DNA from: Anaerolineales bacterium
GTDB taxonomy: Bacteria; Chloroflexota; Anaerolineae; Anaerolineales; JABWBV01
Reading direction: 5' to 3'
Assembly (NCBI GenBank): GCA_027019845.1
Contig: JALUWE010000594.1
Location: 1-5,171, forward strand
Length of the DNA: 5,171 bases
The position numbers and the translations under genes were made by a program. Each line of letters begins with the position of its first letter. Position 1 is the stretch's first letter. Positions 1 to 5,171 of the stretch are shown in pieces. A model generated the notes under the pieces. It was not told the DNA's origin. It worked only from the letters and a program-made list of their open reading frames with translations, and did no database searches.

Positions 1-1241
1 GGCTTGGTGAGGGAGCTTCACCTTCTCCAAAGGAGAGCACAAAGGCCAGACCTGCTCTCCGCCCCGGTCAGATCACCGGGCTAAATCCCAGGCTGGAAAT
101 CCACGAGCAGATTCCCCCGGGCGGCTTTGCCATGGCCCCGGCAGACGAAATCACAGAAGTATCGTTCGGGCAAATCTTGATACACGGCAAACCGTACTAC
201 ATCGCGGATCTCCAGGGCAATGAACAGTTGAATCTGGCGCATAGAGGGGGGCTGAAGGTCGTAAAAGTGCAAGATGCTCGTCTGGAGTTAAGCGGTATCG
301 TCGAGGGGGACTACGTCATCATCCAACCGCAAAACACGGCCAGCAACAACGACCTCGTGGCGGTGGACATGTGGGATGTCAAAGAGCAAAAAACGCTGAC
401 CACCATTCTGAAATACGTGGAGGACGGCGATCAGGTCATCTTCCGCCCTGAAAGCACCAGGAAAATATACAGAACACACAGATTCCCCCGCGATCTGGCC
501 GGATTCGAGATACTTGGTCTCGTCATTGCCGTGCTAAAACCGGAAGCTCCATCCGGTTTCGAGAACATTTTTCTCGAGCCGGGGTTGAGTGTACTGCGAG
601 TGGAAGTAGCGCGCACCCCGTATCTCGTATCGCTCGACAAGTCAGGGTATTTCATCCGCCTCAGCGCGCTGCTCAACATTTTATTCACCCAATTACAATT
701 ACTGGATAACAGCCCTCCAACGTTCGCCATCTATGAGAAAGAATTGTGCGCCGCTTTAGGTATCGAACCGCCTTTCCTGGGTGTTTCCGATCAGATTCAG
801 GGCCGCTACACCGAAATCTATGCCTTCAATGCCGGATTCCTGAACGACTTTGGACAGCAACCTCTGAAGATGGAAACGCTCCACATCGACAAAAGCGCCG
901 TTCTCTATCTGGCGGGCAATCGGAAGATTCTGGTGCGAATGAAATCTATCCTCGACCTGACGCGGAAAAAGAACGAAAAGGCACATCGGATGAGAACATT
1001 AAAGCGGGAATGGCACCAAAACTCGGATGCGGCTATCAAAAAACAACTGCGAACATGGCTGCAAATCTTACACCATGAAATCCAGTCACTCATAAGGGAG
1101 CGTCTCGCTCAGAAAACCTTTGTCGAAATCCGCGGCCTTCCTTTGCCGGATTCAGATAAATCCAGGTTGCAAAGAAGAATGCTGGCGCTCATCGAACAAA
1201 TCGATTCCTTTGGCGCACGTGTGGAAATTCAACACAGCTGA
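1..1241 (+). CDS. LexA/S24 peptidase-like domain protein with unrecognised C-terminal region, 5' partial
   Basis: The frame ending in TGA at 1239-1241 is open to the left edge (first whole codon at 3), so the start probably lies outside the window. ATG 132 (369 residues) is the alternative, but it has no Shine-Dalgarno sequence, and the codons before it read IPPGGFAM, like the region around the Ala-Gly cleavage site of LexA-type proteins. Numbered from that Met, residues 41-137 follow the S24 fold: VVKVQDARL, SGIVEGDYVII (54-64), NNDLVAVDMW (72-81), LTTILKY (89-95), DGDQVIFRPES (98-108) and EILGLVIAVLKP (126-137). Aligned to LexA, Arg50 stands where the catalytic Ser is expected, while Lys94 sits near the catalytic Lys, so self-cleavage is doubtful. 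Residues 138-369 match nothing I know; about 275-350 are charged and probably helical. No DNA-binding domain is visible; one could lie upstream of the window. The next gene starts 4 bases downstream, which suggests one operon. Confidence is high that it is a gene, moderate for the fold. Confidence 0.8.
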   Translation, partial: LGEGASPSPKESTKARPALRPGQITGLNPRLEIHEQIPPGGFAMAPADEITEVSFGQILIHGKPYYIADLQGNEQLNLAHRGGLKVVKVQDARLELSGIVEGDYVIIQPQNTASNNDLVAVDMWDVKEQKTLTTILKYVEDGDQVIFRPESTRKIYRTHRFPRDLAGFEILGLVIAVLKPEAPSGFENIFLEPGLSVLRVEVARTPYLVSLDKSGYFIRLSALLNILFTQLQLLDNSPPTFAIYEKELCAALGIEPPFLGVSDQIQGRYTEIYAFNAGFLNDFGQQPLKMETLHIDKSAVLYLAGNRKILVRMKSILDLTRKKNEKAHRMRTLKREWHQNSDAAIKKQLRTWLQILHHEIQSLIRERLAQKTFVEIRGLPLPDSDKSRLQRRMLALIEQIDSFGARVEIQHS

Positions 1242-1245
1242 CAGC

Positions 1246-2271
1246 ATGGATTGGAAAGGCTTTGCAGCCCGCTGGCTGACGGCGGCTGCATGGGTATACT
1301 TCACGATTTTATTCGGCTGGCTGGCGAGCTGGTTGTTGGTTGGGGATCGAATTGGCTACCTGGGCCTGTTCAACGCGTTTGGCCCCTGGTATTTCGTGCC
1401 GCTGCCGTTGACGGCCATCATGGCGGCCGCGCTTCAGCGCAAAAGTCTGGGGATCGGGACGCTCCTGGGGCTGCTCGCCTTCCTCGCGTTGTTCGGCAAA
1501 CTGTTCTTGCCAAAAGCCACCCCTCCCGTAGACCCTCAGGCGACTCTCACGATAATGACCTACAACACCTTAGGCGTGCAATATCGAACAGAGCCGATTA
1601 TCGCTGTCTTGGGAGCGGAAAATCCAGATGTTGTCTTCCTCCAGGAGGTCAACCCCGGGTTAGCGGAGGCGATTCAGTCGCAGTTGTCGAAGCAGTACCC
1701 CTACCGGATTCTCGACCCCCAGCAGGGGGTGCGGGGAATGGGTGTGATCAGCAAATTTCCGCTACGAGCAAGCGAAAAAACGCTGCCGTTGGAGTGGGTG
1801 GGGAGGCCACAAGTGTTGGAAATGGAGTGGAACGGCCAGACGATCACCCTGGTCAATTTCCATACCTGGCCGACAGGGTTGGGGCCTCCCTGGGCTGTGA
1901 CCACGAACTTCCGCCAGCGAGAGGAGCAGGCACAGGCGTTGGCAGATTTCGCCGCCAACACACCCGGCCCGTTGATTGTGGCTGGCGATGCCAACGCCAC
2001 CCCGCTCAATGACGCCTACCGGATCATTACCAACCAGTTGAAAGATGCCTGGATAGAAGCAGGTTTCGGTTTTGGGCACACCTTTCCCGGAAGCAGCGGC
2101 CCGGGAAGTGCCCGGCCGCGGCTGCTGGGGGTCCCGTTCCCTCAATGGATGGCGAGAATCGATTATGTGTTCGTTTCCAAAGAGTGGGTGGCCCTGCGCG
2201 CCCGGGTAGCGAAATTCGATGGGGTTTCAGATCACAGAGGGGTAATTGTAGCGTTGACGCTATCCCCATAA
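1246..2271 (+). CDS. Membrane-anchored endonuclease/exonuclease/phosphatase (EEP) family protein
   Basis: A 341-residue protein of the DNase I/exonuclease III-like EEP superfamily, metal-dependent phosphoesterases that cut DNA, RNA, phosphoinositides or sphingomyelin; the substrate here cannot be read from sequence. Residues about 8-32, 38-62 and 68-88 are three hydrophobic helices, followed by a short Pro-rich linker. The catalytic domain (about 100-340) carries every core motif: MTYNT (Asn107), LQEVN (Glu134), GMGVISKFPL, VNFHTWP (His206), GDANATP (Asp248, Asn250), RIDYVFV (Asp306) and SDHRG (Asp329, His330). It should therefore be active, probably outside the membrane. ATG 1246 was chosen because it lies 4 bases after the previous stop and directly precedes the first membrane helix. 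The open frame reaches further up (to 1120, with a GTG at 1219) but that stretch only overlaps the preceding gene. No clear Shine-Dalgarno precedes 1246, so translational coupling is likely. The three-helix N-terminus plus EEP layout is common among bacterial proteins of unknown function. Confidence 0.9.
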   Translation: MDWKGFAARWLTAAAWVYFTILFGWLASWLLVGDRIGYLGLFNAFGPWYFVPLPLTAIMAAALQRKSLGIGTLLGLLAFLALFGKLFLPKATPPVDPQATLTIMTYNTLGVQYRTEPIIAVLGAENPDVVFLQEVNPGLAEAIQSQLSKQYPYRILDPQQGVRGMGVISKFPLRASEKTLPLEWVGRPQVLEMEWNGQTITLVNFHTWPTGLGPPWAVTTNFRQREEQAQALADFAANTPGPLIVAGDANATPLNDAYRIITNQLKDAWIEAGFGFGHTFPGSSGPGSARPRLLGVPFPQWMARIDYVFVSKEWVALRARVAKFDGVSDHRGVIVALTLSP

Positions 2272-2312
2272 CAACCCAGCCCAAAATCGCGCTACCAAAA
2301 ACGCAAAATAGC

Positions 2313-2341
2313 TCAGCAATCCAGCACTCCTCTGCTATAAT
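2313..2341 (+). promoter_or_regulatory. Extended -10 promoter for the NERD-FHA gene
   Basis: The -10 box TATAAT at 2336-2341 is a perfect consensus and is preceded by TGC (2333-2335), giving the extended -10 form TGn-TATAAT. At 17 bases spacing the -35 position (2313-2318) reads TCAGCA, only 3 of 6 matches, which is typical where an extended -10 compensates. Transcription would begin near 2348, leaving a leader of about 50 bases before ATG 2398. The surrounding intergenic stretch is AT-richer than the genes. The call is by motif only. Confidence 0.7.
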
Positions 2342-2383
2342 TCTTATAGTCCACAAAACACCAGGGAACAAGAAAATACTCAG

Positions 2384-2389
2384 AAAGGA
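2384..2389 (+). promoter_or_regulatory. Ribosome binding site (AAAGGA) of the NERD-FHA gene
   Basis: AAAGGA ends 8 bases before ATG 2398, a normal Shine-Dalgarno distance, and fixes the start of the downstream gene. It is the only clear ribosome binding site in the window. Confidence 0.75.
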
Positions 2390-2397
2390 CAGGGTGA

Positions 2398-3495
2398 ATG
2401 CCGGTCCAAATTTTCATTGGGCGCGGTCCAGAAGGCCATCCGTTGCCGCCGGATTACAGCCACGAAATGGCCTCCACTATCGAAATCATCAAACGGTTGT
2501 GGAGCGCCTTTCATCATCACCAACCCTACTACGCGGTTGTCGCCAGCCTGGCCGACCCCAGCGCGGACTTGATGATCGTTTCGGAACGGGGCATAGGCGT
2601 GATGGAGCTAAAACACTACTATGGCCGCATTTCCTGCCGCTCCAACGGCTACTGGTATGCAGGGCCAAAACGCATGGTTGCCGGGGTAAAAGGGCGCGGC
2701 TTCAAAAACCCGCACGAGCAGGTGCAGGCCTACGCAGAGGCCATCCGCAAAAAACTCATCGAGCCGCCGCCCTGGCAGGAGCCCTGGCTGCCGGGCAAGA
2801 CCATCGATTGGCCGCGCTTCCAATTCAATACCGCGGTTTGCTTCACCCACCCAGACGTTGATCTGACAGGCTTCGAGGAAAACTTGCGCAAACGCTGCCG
2901 CCCGGTGACGCTGCCCTGGGAGGCTTTCTCTGTACTGACCATCGACGAGGTGCCCGATTGGGCGATTTCGCTCCGATTCGAGGTGGGCGGCGACCGCTCG
3001 AAGGGTTTCGCCCGGCATCGTTTGACCCCCCTTCAAATCAACCGCTTTTTGAGTGAATTGTTCGACCTCTCTCCCTGGGAGGAAATACGTGAACTGATGC
3101 CCTCAGATCACCCCTACGCATTCCTGACACAGCTCGAAGAAGAACGCATCCGGCAGATATTCGGGTTGGACCGTGACGAGATCACCATTGGCCGCGATTT
3201 GAACGCCTGTGACATCCCCATTCCAGAACGATATTTTCTGGTCAGCCGTCTTCACGCCCGCATTTTCCGCACCATCGACGGCGTGTTTATCGAAGACCTG
3301 CGGAGCACCAACGGCACCTACGTTGACGGAAAACGGATTTACCGGCGCACGAGACTCGAACAGGGGGCCATCATTACCCTGGGACGGGCTACCCAGGATG
3401 CAGGCGTGATCAAGTTCAAAATTTCTTTCGACGTAGACGATATGGTCTCCCATGAGACCACCCAAAAATTGATTCTCCCCTCACGCAATCAATAA
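2398..3495 (+). CDS. NERD-FHA fusion protein (nuclease-related domain plus phosphothreonine-binding domain)
   Basis: A 365-residue soluble protein with no signal peptide or membrane helix. The N-terminal part (about 22-155) fits the NERD domain, a PD-(D/E)xK nuclease-like fold: HQPYYAVVASL leads into ADLMIVSERGIGVMELKHYYG, giving Asp57 and the E-x-K pair Glu70/Lys72, followed by NPHEQVQAYAEAI with Gln108. All expected active-site positions are present. Residues about 155-245 are a linker of unknown fold. Residues about 250-342 form an FHA domain, which binds phosphothreonine peptides: TIGRD (Gly265, Arg266), VSRLHARI (Ser283, Arg284, His286) and STNGTYVDG (Asn305, Gly306), all intact. The tail after the FHA contains HETTQKL (352-358), which resembles the ETT site phosphorylated in GarA/OdhI-type FHA proteins. 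The gene has its own promoter and ribosome binding site, so it appears independent of the EEP gene upstream. It ends tail to tail with the transpeptidase gene. Nuclease activity and any kinase partner are inference; no kinase gene is in the window. Confidence 0.9.
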   Translation: MPVQIFIGRGPEGHPLPPDYSHEMASTIEIIKRLWSAFHHHQPYYAVVASLADPSADLMIVSERGIGVMELKHYYGRISCRSNGYWYAGPKRMVAGVKGRGFKNPHEQVQAYAEAIRKKLIEPPPWQEPWLPGKTIDWPRFQFNTAVCFTHPDVDLTGFEENLRKRCRPVTLPWEAFSVLTIDEVPDWAISLRFEVGGDRSKGFARHRLTPLQINRFLSELFDLSPWEEIRELMPSDHPYAFLTQLEEERIRQIFGLDRDEITIGRDLNACDIPIPERYFLVSRLHARIFRTIDGVFIEDLRSTNGTYVDGKRIYRRTRLEQGAIITLGRATQDAGVIKFKISFDVDDMVSHETTQKLILPSRNQ

Positions 3496-4526
3496 ATCAC
3501 GACCTGTGTGCCAAAGCCGGTCTTCTCGACGGTGTCGGGTTCGGTGACCGGCAGGGTCCAGCGAAACAGCCACTTGGCATCCTCCACCCGCATGTTGACA
3601 CACCCGCGGCTCATGGGAACGCCAAAGTTGTTGTGCCAATATGTGCCGTGCAGCGCGTAGCCCCCCTGGAAGAAAAACGCGGTCCACGGTACCCCCACCA
3701 GTTCGTAGTCTTCGAGATTGTCGGTCAGACGGCCCTCTCCCATGTGTTTGGAGGGCATCTTGGAATAAATGTTGAACTTTCCGGTGGGTGTTTCGGTGGG
3801 CAGGCCGTTGGTGACGATGGCCGATTTGACGCCGGACGAAATTTTGGTGAACAGGACGATCTCATCTCGTTCGTACGCGGTGAGAGTCTGTTGTTTCAAA
3901 TCGACTTCGACGCGTTTATCTTCAAAGGGCACATCCGGGGAAATAGGGGCCAGCTCCTCGTCGGGGATGAAGCGCAGGTGTTGCGCGGGGACGTGATATT
4001 TCGTGCCGCCCAATTCGTCGGTCAACTCGTACCACGGGCCACCGTCCGGCCCCTCATCCAGGCCGGTCACCCAGTGGGTGGTCTGGTAATACAGGCGATA
4101 GAGCGGAAGCCAGCCCTCGTAGCGCGTGAAGCGCATGGTTTGGGTGTAGGGCACGGTGACTTCGGCCAGTTGGCCTTCTTCTCGAATCTCGCTGATCACC
4201 GGATTGTGGCGTATTTCGACCTTCTGGACGTTTGCGCTGTGAATGAAACCGCCCCACACCCGGTACCAGAGGGGGTTCCACGCCGGGCCGGTTGGGGGGG
4301 TAAGCTCGGCATAGATGTTGACCAGTTCATCCCGGTAAAGCTGTTTGATGATACGGGCGTCGTCTCGGGGCAAACTGTACAGGCTGATCTGGCTGTTGGC
4401 CACCCGACCCAGGATGCGGAGGTCAAAATCGTCGTCTTGGTCTTCCGGGAAGTAGGGCGATAACATGCCTCCCCCAACGGCCAATGCACCCAGTTTCAAG
4501 AATTCGCGGCGTGAAATTCGGCTCAT
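3489..4526 (-). CDS. Tat-exported L,D-transpeptidase (YkuD family)
   Basis: A 345-residue exported enzyme of the YkuD family, which makes 3-3 cross-links in peptidoglycan or attaches proteins to it through a catalytic cysteine. The N-terminus is a twin-arginine signal: SRREFLK (5-11), then a hydrophobic stretch to about residue 24 and an acidic run. Residues about 35-105 resemble a bacterial SH3-like module; 110-195 may be a second one. The YkuD domain covers about 203-345: RVEVDLKQQTLTAYE, then TPTGKFNIYSK, ALHGTYWHNNFG (His293) and PMSRGCVNM (306-312 core), with Cys309 as nucleophile. The usual Ser-His-Gly-Cys has Arg307 instead of His. The start is set by the Tat signal: the frame is open to 4634, but the extra residues run through the promoter and look non-coding. 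There is no Shine-Dalgarno, and a -10 box lies 6 bases before the ATG. Its 3' end overlaps the converging NERD-FHA gene by 7 bases. Confidence 0.92.
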   Translation of the reverse strand: MSRISRREFLKLGALAVGGGMLSPYFPEDQDDDFDLRILGRVANSQISLYSLPRDDARIIKQLYRDELVNIYAELTPPTGPAWNPLWYRVWGGFIHSANVQKVEIRHNPVISEIREEGQLAEVTVPYTQTMRFTRYEGWLPLYRLYYQTTHWVTGLDEGPDGGPWYELTDELGGTKYHVPAQHLRFIPDEELAPISPDVPFEDKRVEVDLKQQTLTAYERDEIVLFTKISSGVKSAIVTNGLPTETPTGKFNIYSKMPSKHMGEGRLTDNLEDYELVGVPWTAFFFQGGYALHGTYWHNNFGVPMSRGCVNMRVEDAKWLFRWTLPVTEPDTVEKTGFGTQVVIY

Positions 4527-4532
4527 ACAGGG

Positions 4533-4561
4533 ATTGTACAGGAATGAAACAGCAACGGCAA
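4533..4561 (-). promoter_or_regulatory. Promoter abutting the L,D-transpeptidase start, probably leaderless
   Basis: On the minus strand, TTGCCG (4561-4556, 4 of 6 matches to TTGACA) and TACAAT (4538-4533, 5 of 6 matches to TATAAT) are separated by exactly 17 bases. The -10 box ends 6 bases before the ATG at 4526, so transcription should begin at or next to the A of the start codon. That agrees with the absence of any Shine-Dalgarno in front of this gene. Confidence 0.6.
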
Positions 4562-4593
4562 GAGATGGGCAAGGCGCATTAATCGGAAACTTA

Positions 4594-4619
4594 TGGAACG
4601 TGCGAGGCGCAGTGTTCCA
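4594..4619 (-). terminator. Stem-loop 3' of the right-edge gene, possible weak terminator
   Basis: TGGAAC (4594-4599) pairs with GTTCCA (4614-4619); inside it TGCG (4601-4604) pairs with CGCA (4608-4611) around an AGG loop. This makes a 10-pair hairpin with a small 1x2 internal loop. It begins 18 bases past the TAG of the right-edge gene. On the minus strand it is followed by TAAGTTTCC, a poor U-tract, so as an intrinsic terminator it would be weak. It also lies upstream of the transpeptidase promoter and could be an operator or mRNA 3' end structure instead. Confidence 0.4.
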
Positions 4620-4637
4620 CGTGTGACCAGCCACCGG

Positions 4638-5171
4638 CTACTGAACACTGAACCCGGGAAACGGCGTTGCCTGCGGCTGGGTAGTGATGAAACCGTTGGC
4701 GCGCAGGATGTCCGATTGCATACCGGCATAAGCAGCGATGGTTACAGCCGTCTCCAACGGGTCGAGGGTATCATCGGACTGCCAGAACAAGCTGATCACC
4801 GCCGGCCCCTGGGAGGTAAACAGCACAAACTCGCGCCCCGCCTTTTCGGCCATCCAGGCGTGATCGGGCAGATTGTTGCCCGCGGGAATATCCATCAACT
4901 GGAAGTTTTCGTCCAGATAGATCCCCTGCGCGCTAAATGCAACCTGAGCGGCCAGGGGAAAATCAGAGGTCCGGTACATGGTCAGGACCAAGATTTGCGC
5001 GAAATCAGCGGACTGCCACCGCAGCGCGATACAATCCACAACGCAGATCTCCTCCGCGAGGTCATACAGTTCATCGGTGATGTTTTCGGGAGACTGCTGC
5101 CAGATGTTCAGCACGGCATTGAGGGCCGCGGTATCGATAGCGAGCGAGCTAAGAGCCGGAAGGGCGGGGGT
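4638..5171 (-). CDS. Unrecognised protein, 5' partial, running off the right edge
   Basis: The frame ending in TAG (4640-4638) is open to the right edge: 177 residues are visible and the N-terminus is missing. GTG 5114 is a possible internal start (158 residues), but it has no ribosome binding site and the protein-like reading (LAIDTAALNAVLNIWQQSPE) continues upstream, so I take the start to be outside. I do not recognise the family. The visible part is acidic and mixed alpha/beta in character, with a CVVDC pair just after a predicted helix, strand-like stretches such as FAQILVLTMYRT and GREFVLFTSQGPAVISLFW, then a helix (DPLETAVTIAAYAGMQSDIL) and a Pro-rich end. No membrane helix is visible. 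The Pro/Ala-rich start of the visible part could be a linker after a signal or lipoprotein peptide, but that is a guess. It lies on the same strand as the transpeptidase, 111 bases upstream of it, with a stem-loop and a separate promoter between, so it may be a separate transcription unit. Confidence 0.75.
   Translation of the reverse strand, partial: TPALPALSSLAIDTAALNAVLNIWQQSPENITDELYDLAEEICVVDCIALRWQSADFAQILVLTMYRTSDFPLAAQVAFSAQGIYLDENFQLMDIPAGNNLPDHAWMAEKAGREFVLFTSQGPAVISLFWQSDDTLDPLETAVTIAAYAGMQSDILRANGFITTQPQATPFPGFSVQ

Noticed and set aside
6..36. Small inverted repeats GGTGA/TCACC (6-10, 18-22) and TCTCC-AAA-GGAGA (24-36), considered as a terminator or regulatory hairpin before a start at ATG 132.
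   Set aside because: They are only 5-base stems without a T-tract, and they fall in a frame that appears to be coding.
1120..1245. N-terminal extension of the EEP protein to ATG 1120.
   Set aside because: It overlaps the preceding gene entirely, reads as polar non-family sequence, and ATG 1246 is well placed just before the first membrane helix.
1251..2012. 253-codon open frame overlapping the EEP gene in another + frame.
   Set aside because: It is rich in Gly, Arg and Pro with no family motif, while the overlapping frame has the full EEP catalytic set.
2239..2267. GGGG...TAGCG-TTGA-CGCTA...CCCC stem-loop at the end of the EEP gene, considered as a terminator.
   Set aside because: It lies inside the coding region, has an uneven internal loop, and is followed by ATAACAACCC rather than a T-tract.
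2145..2861. 238-codon + frame spanning the gap and the start of the NERD-FHA gene.
   Set aside because: It crosses the promoter and ribosome binding site and has low-complexity Arg/Ala-rich composition; it is a shadow frame.
3633..4463. Long open frame on the + strand opposite the transpeptidase (276 codons).
   Set aside because: It is the shadow of a GC-rich gene: the opposite strand carries a complete Tat signal and YkuD motifs, and this frame shows no known motif or ribosome binding site.
4618..4623. CACGTG palindrome beside the stem-loop, considered as an operator.
   Set aside because: A single 6-base palindrome is expected by chance in GC-rich DNA and no second copy is placed near a promoter.
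4527..4634. N-terminal extension of the transpeptidase to ATG 4634.
   Set aside because: It would bury the Tat signal 36 residues inside the protein and translate through the promoter and stem-loop.

Overview
The window is compact, GC-rich bacterial DNA with five protein genes, little intergenic space and no RNA gene, mobile element or CRISPR array that I could see. The best taxonomic guess is Chloroflexota (Anaerolineae-like) or a similar uncultured lineage. The basis is a Tat-exported YkuD transpeptidase, an FHA protein and the general style of the proteins. It rests on protein character only, not on a marker gene.

Left part, + strand (1-2271): a gene cut by the left edge encodes a protein with what looks like a LexA/S24 peptidase-type fold, in which the catalytic serine position seems to be arginine, followed by an unrecognised C-terminal region. 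Four bases after its stop begins a membrane-anchored endonuclease/exonuclease/phosphatase (EEP) enzyme with a complete set of catalytic residues. The spacing suggests one operon.

Middle, + strand (2272-3495): a 126-base gap carries an extended -10 promoter (TGC-TATAAT) and a good ribosome binding site. These drive a NERD-FHA fusion: a PD-(D/E)xK-type nuclease-related domain joined to a phosphothreonine-binding domain. Its C-terminal tail ends in a candidate ETT phosphorylation motif.

Right part, - strand (3489-5171): a Tat-signal L,D-transpeptidase converges on the NERD-FHA gene and overlaps it by 7 bases. Its likely promoter sits directly against the ATG, so its mRNA may be leaderless. Further right is a stem-loop, then the 3' part of an unrecognised gene that runs off the right edge.

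The left and middle genes lean towards nucleic-acid or signalling roles (LexA-like fold, EEP, NERD nuclease, FHA). The right genes lean towards the envelope. Nothing in the window proves that they form one system. The most unusual items are the degenerate S24-like protein and the NERD-FHA fusion with its possible phospho-switch.
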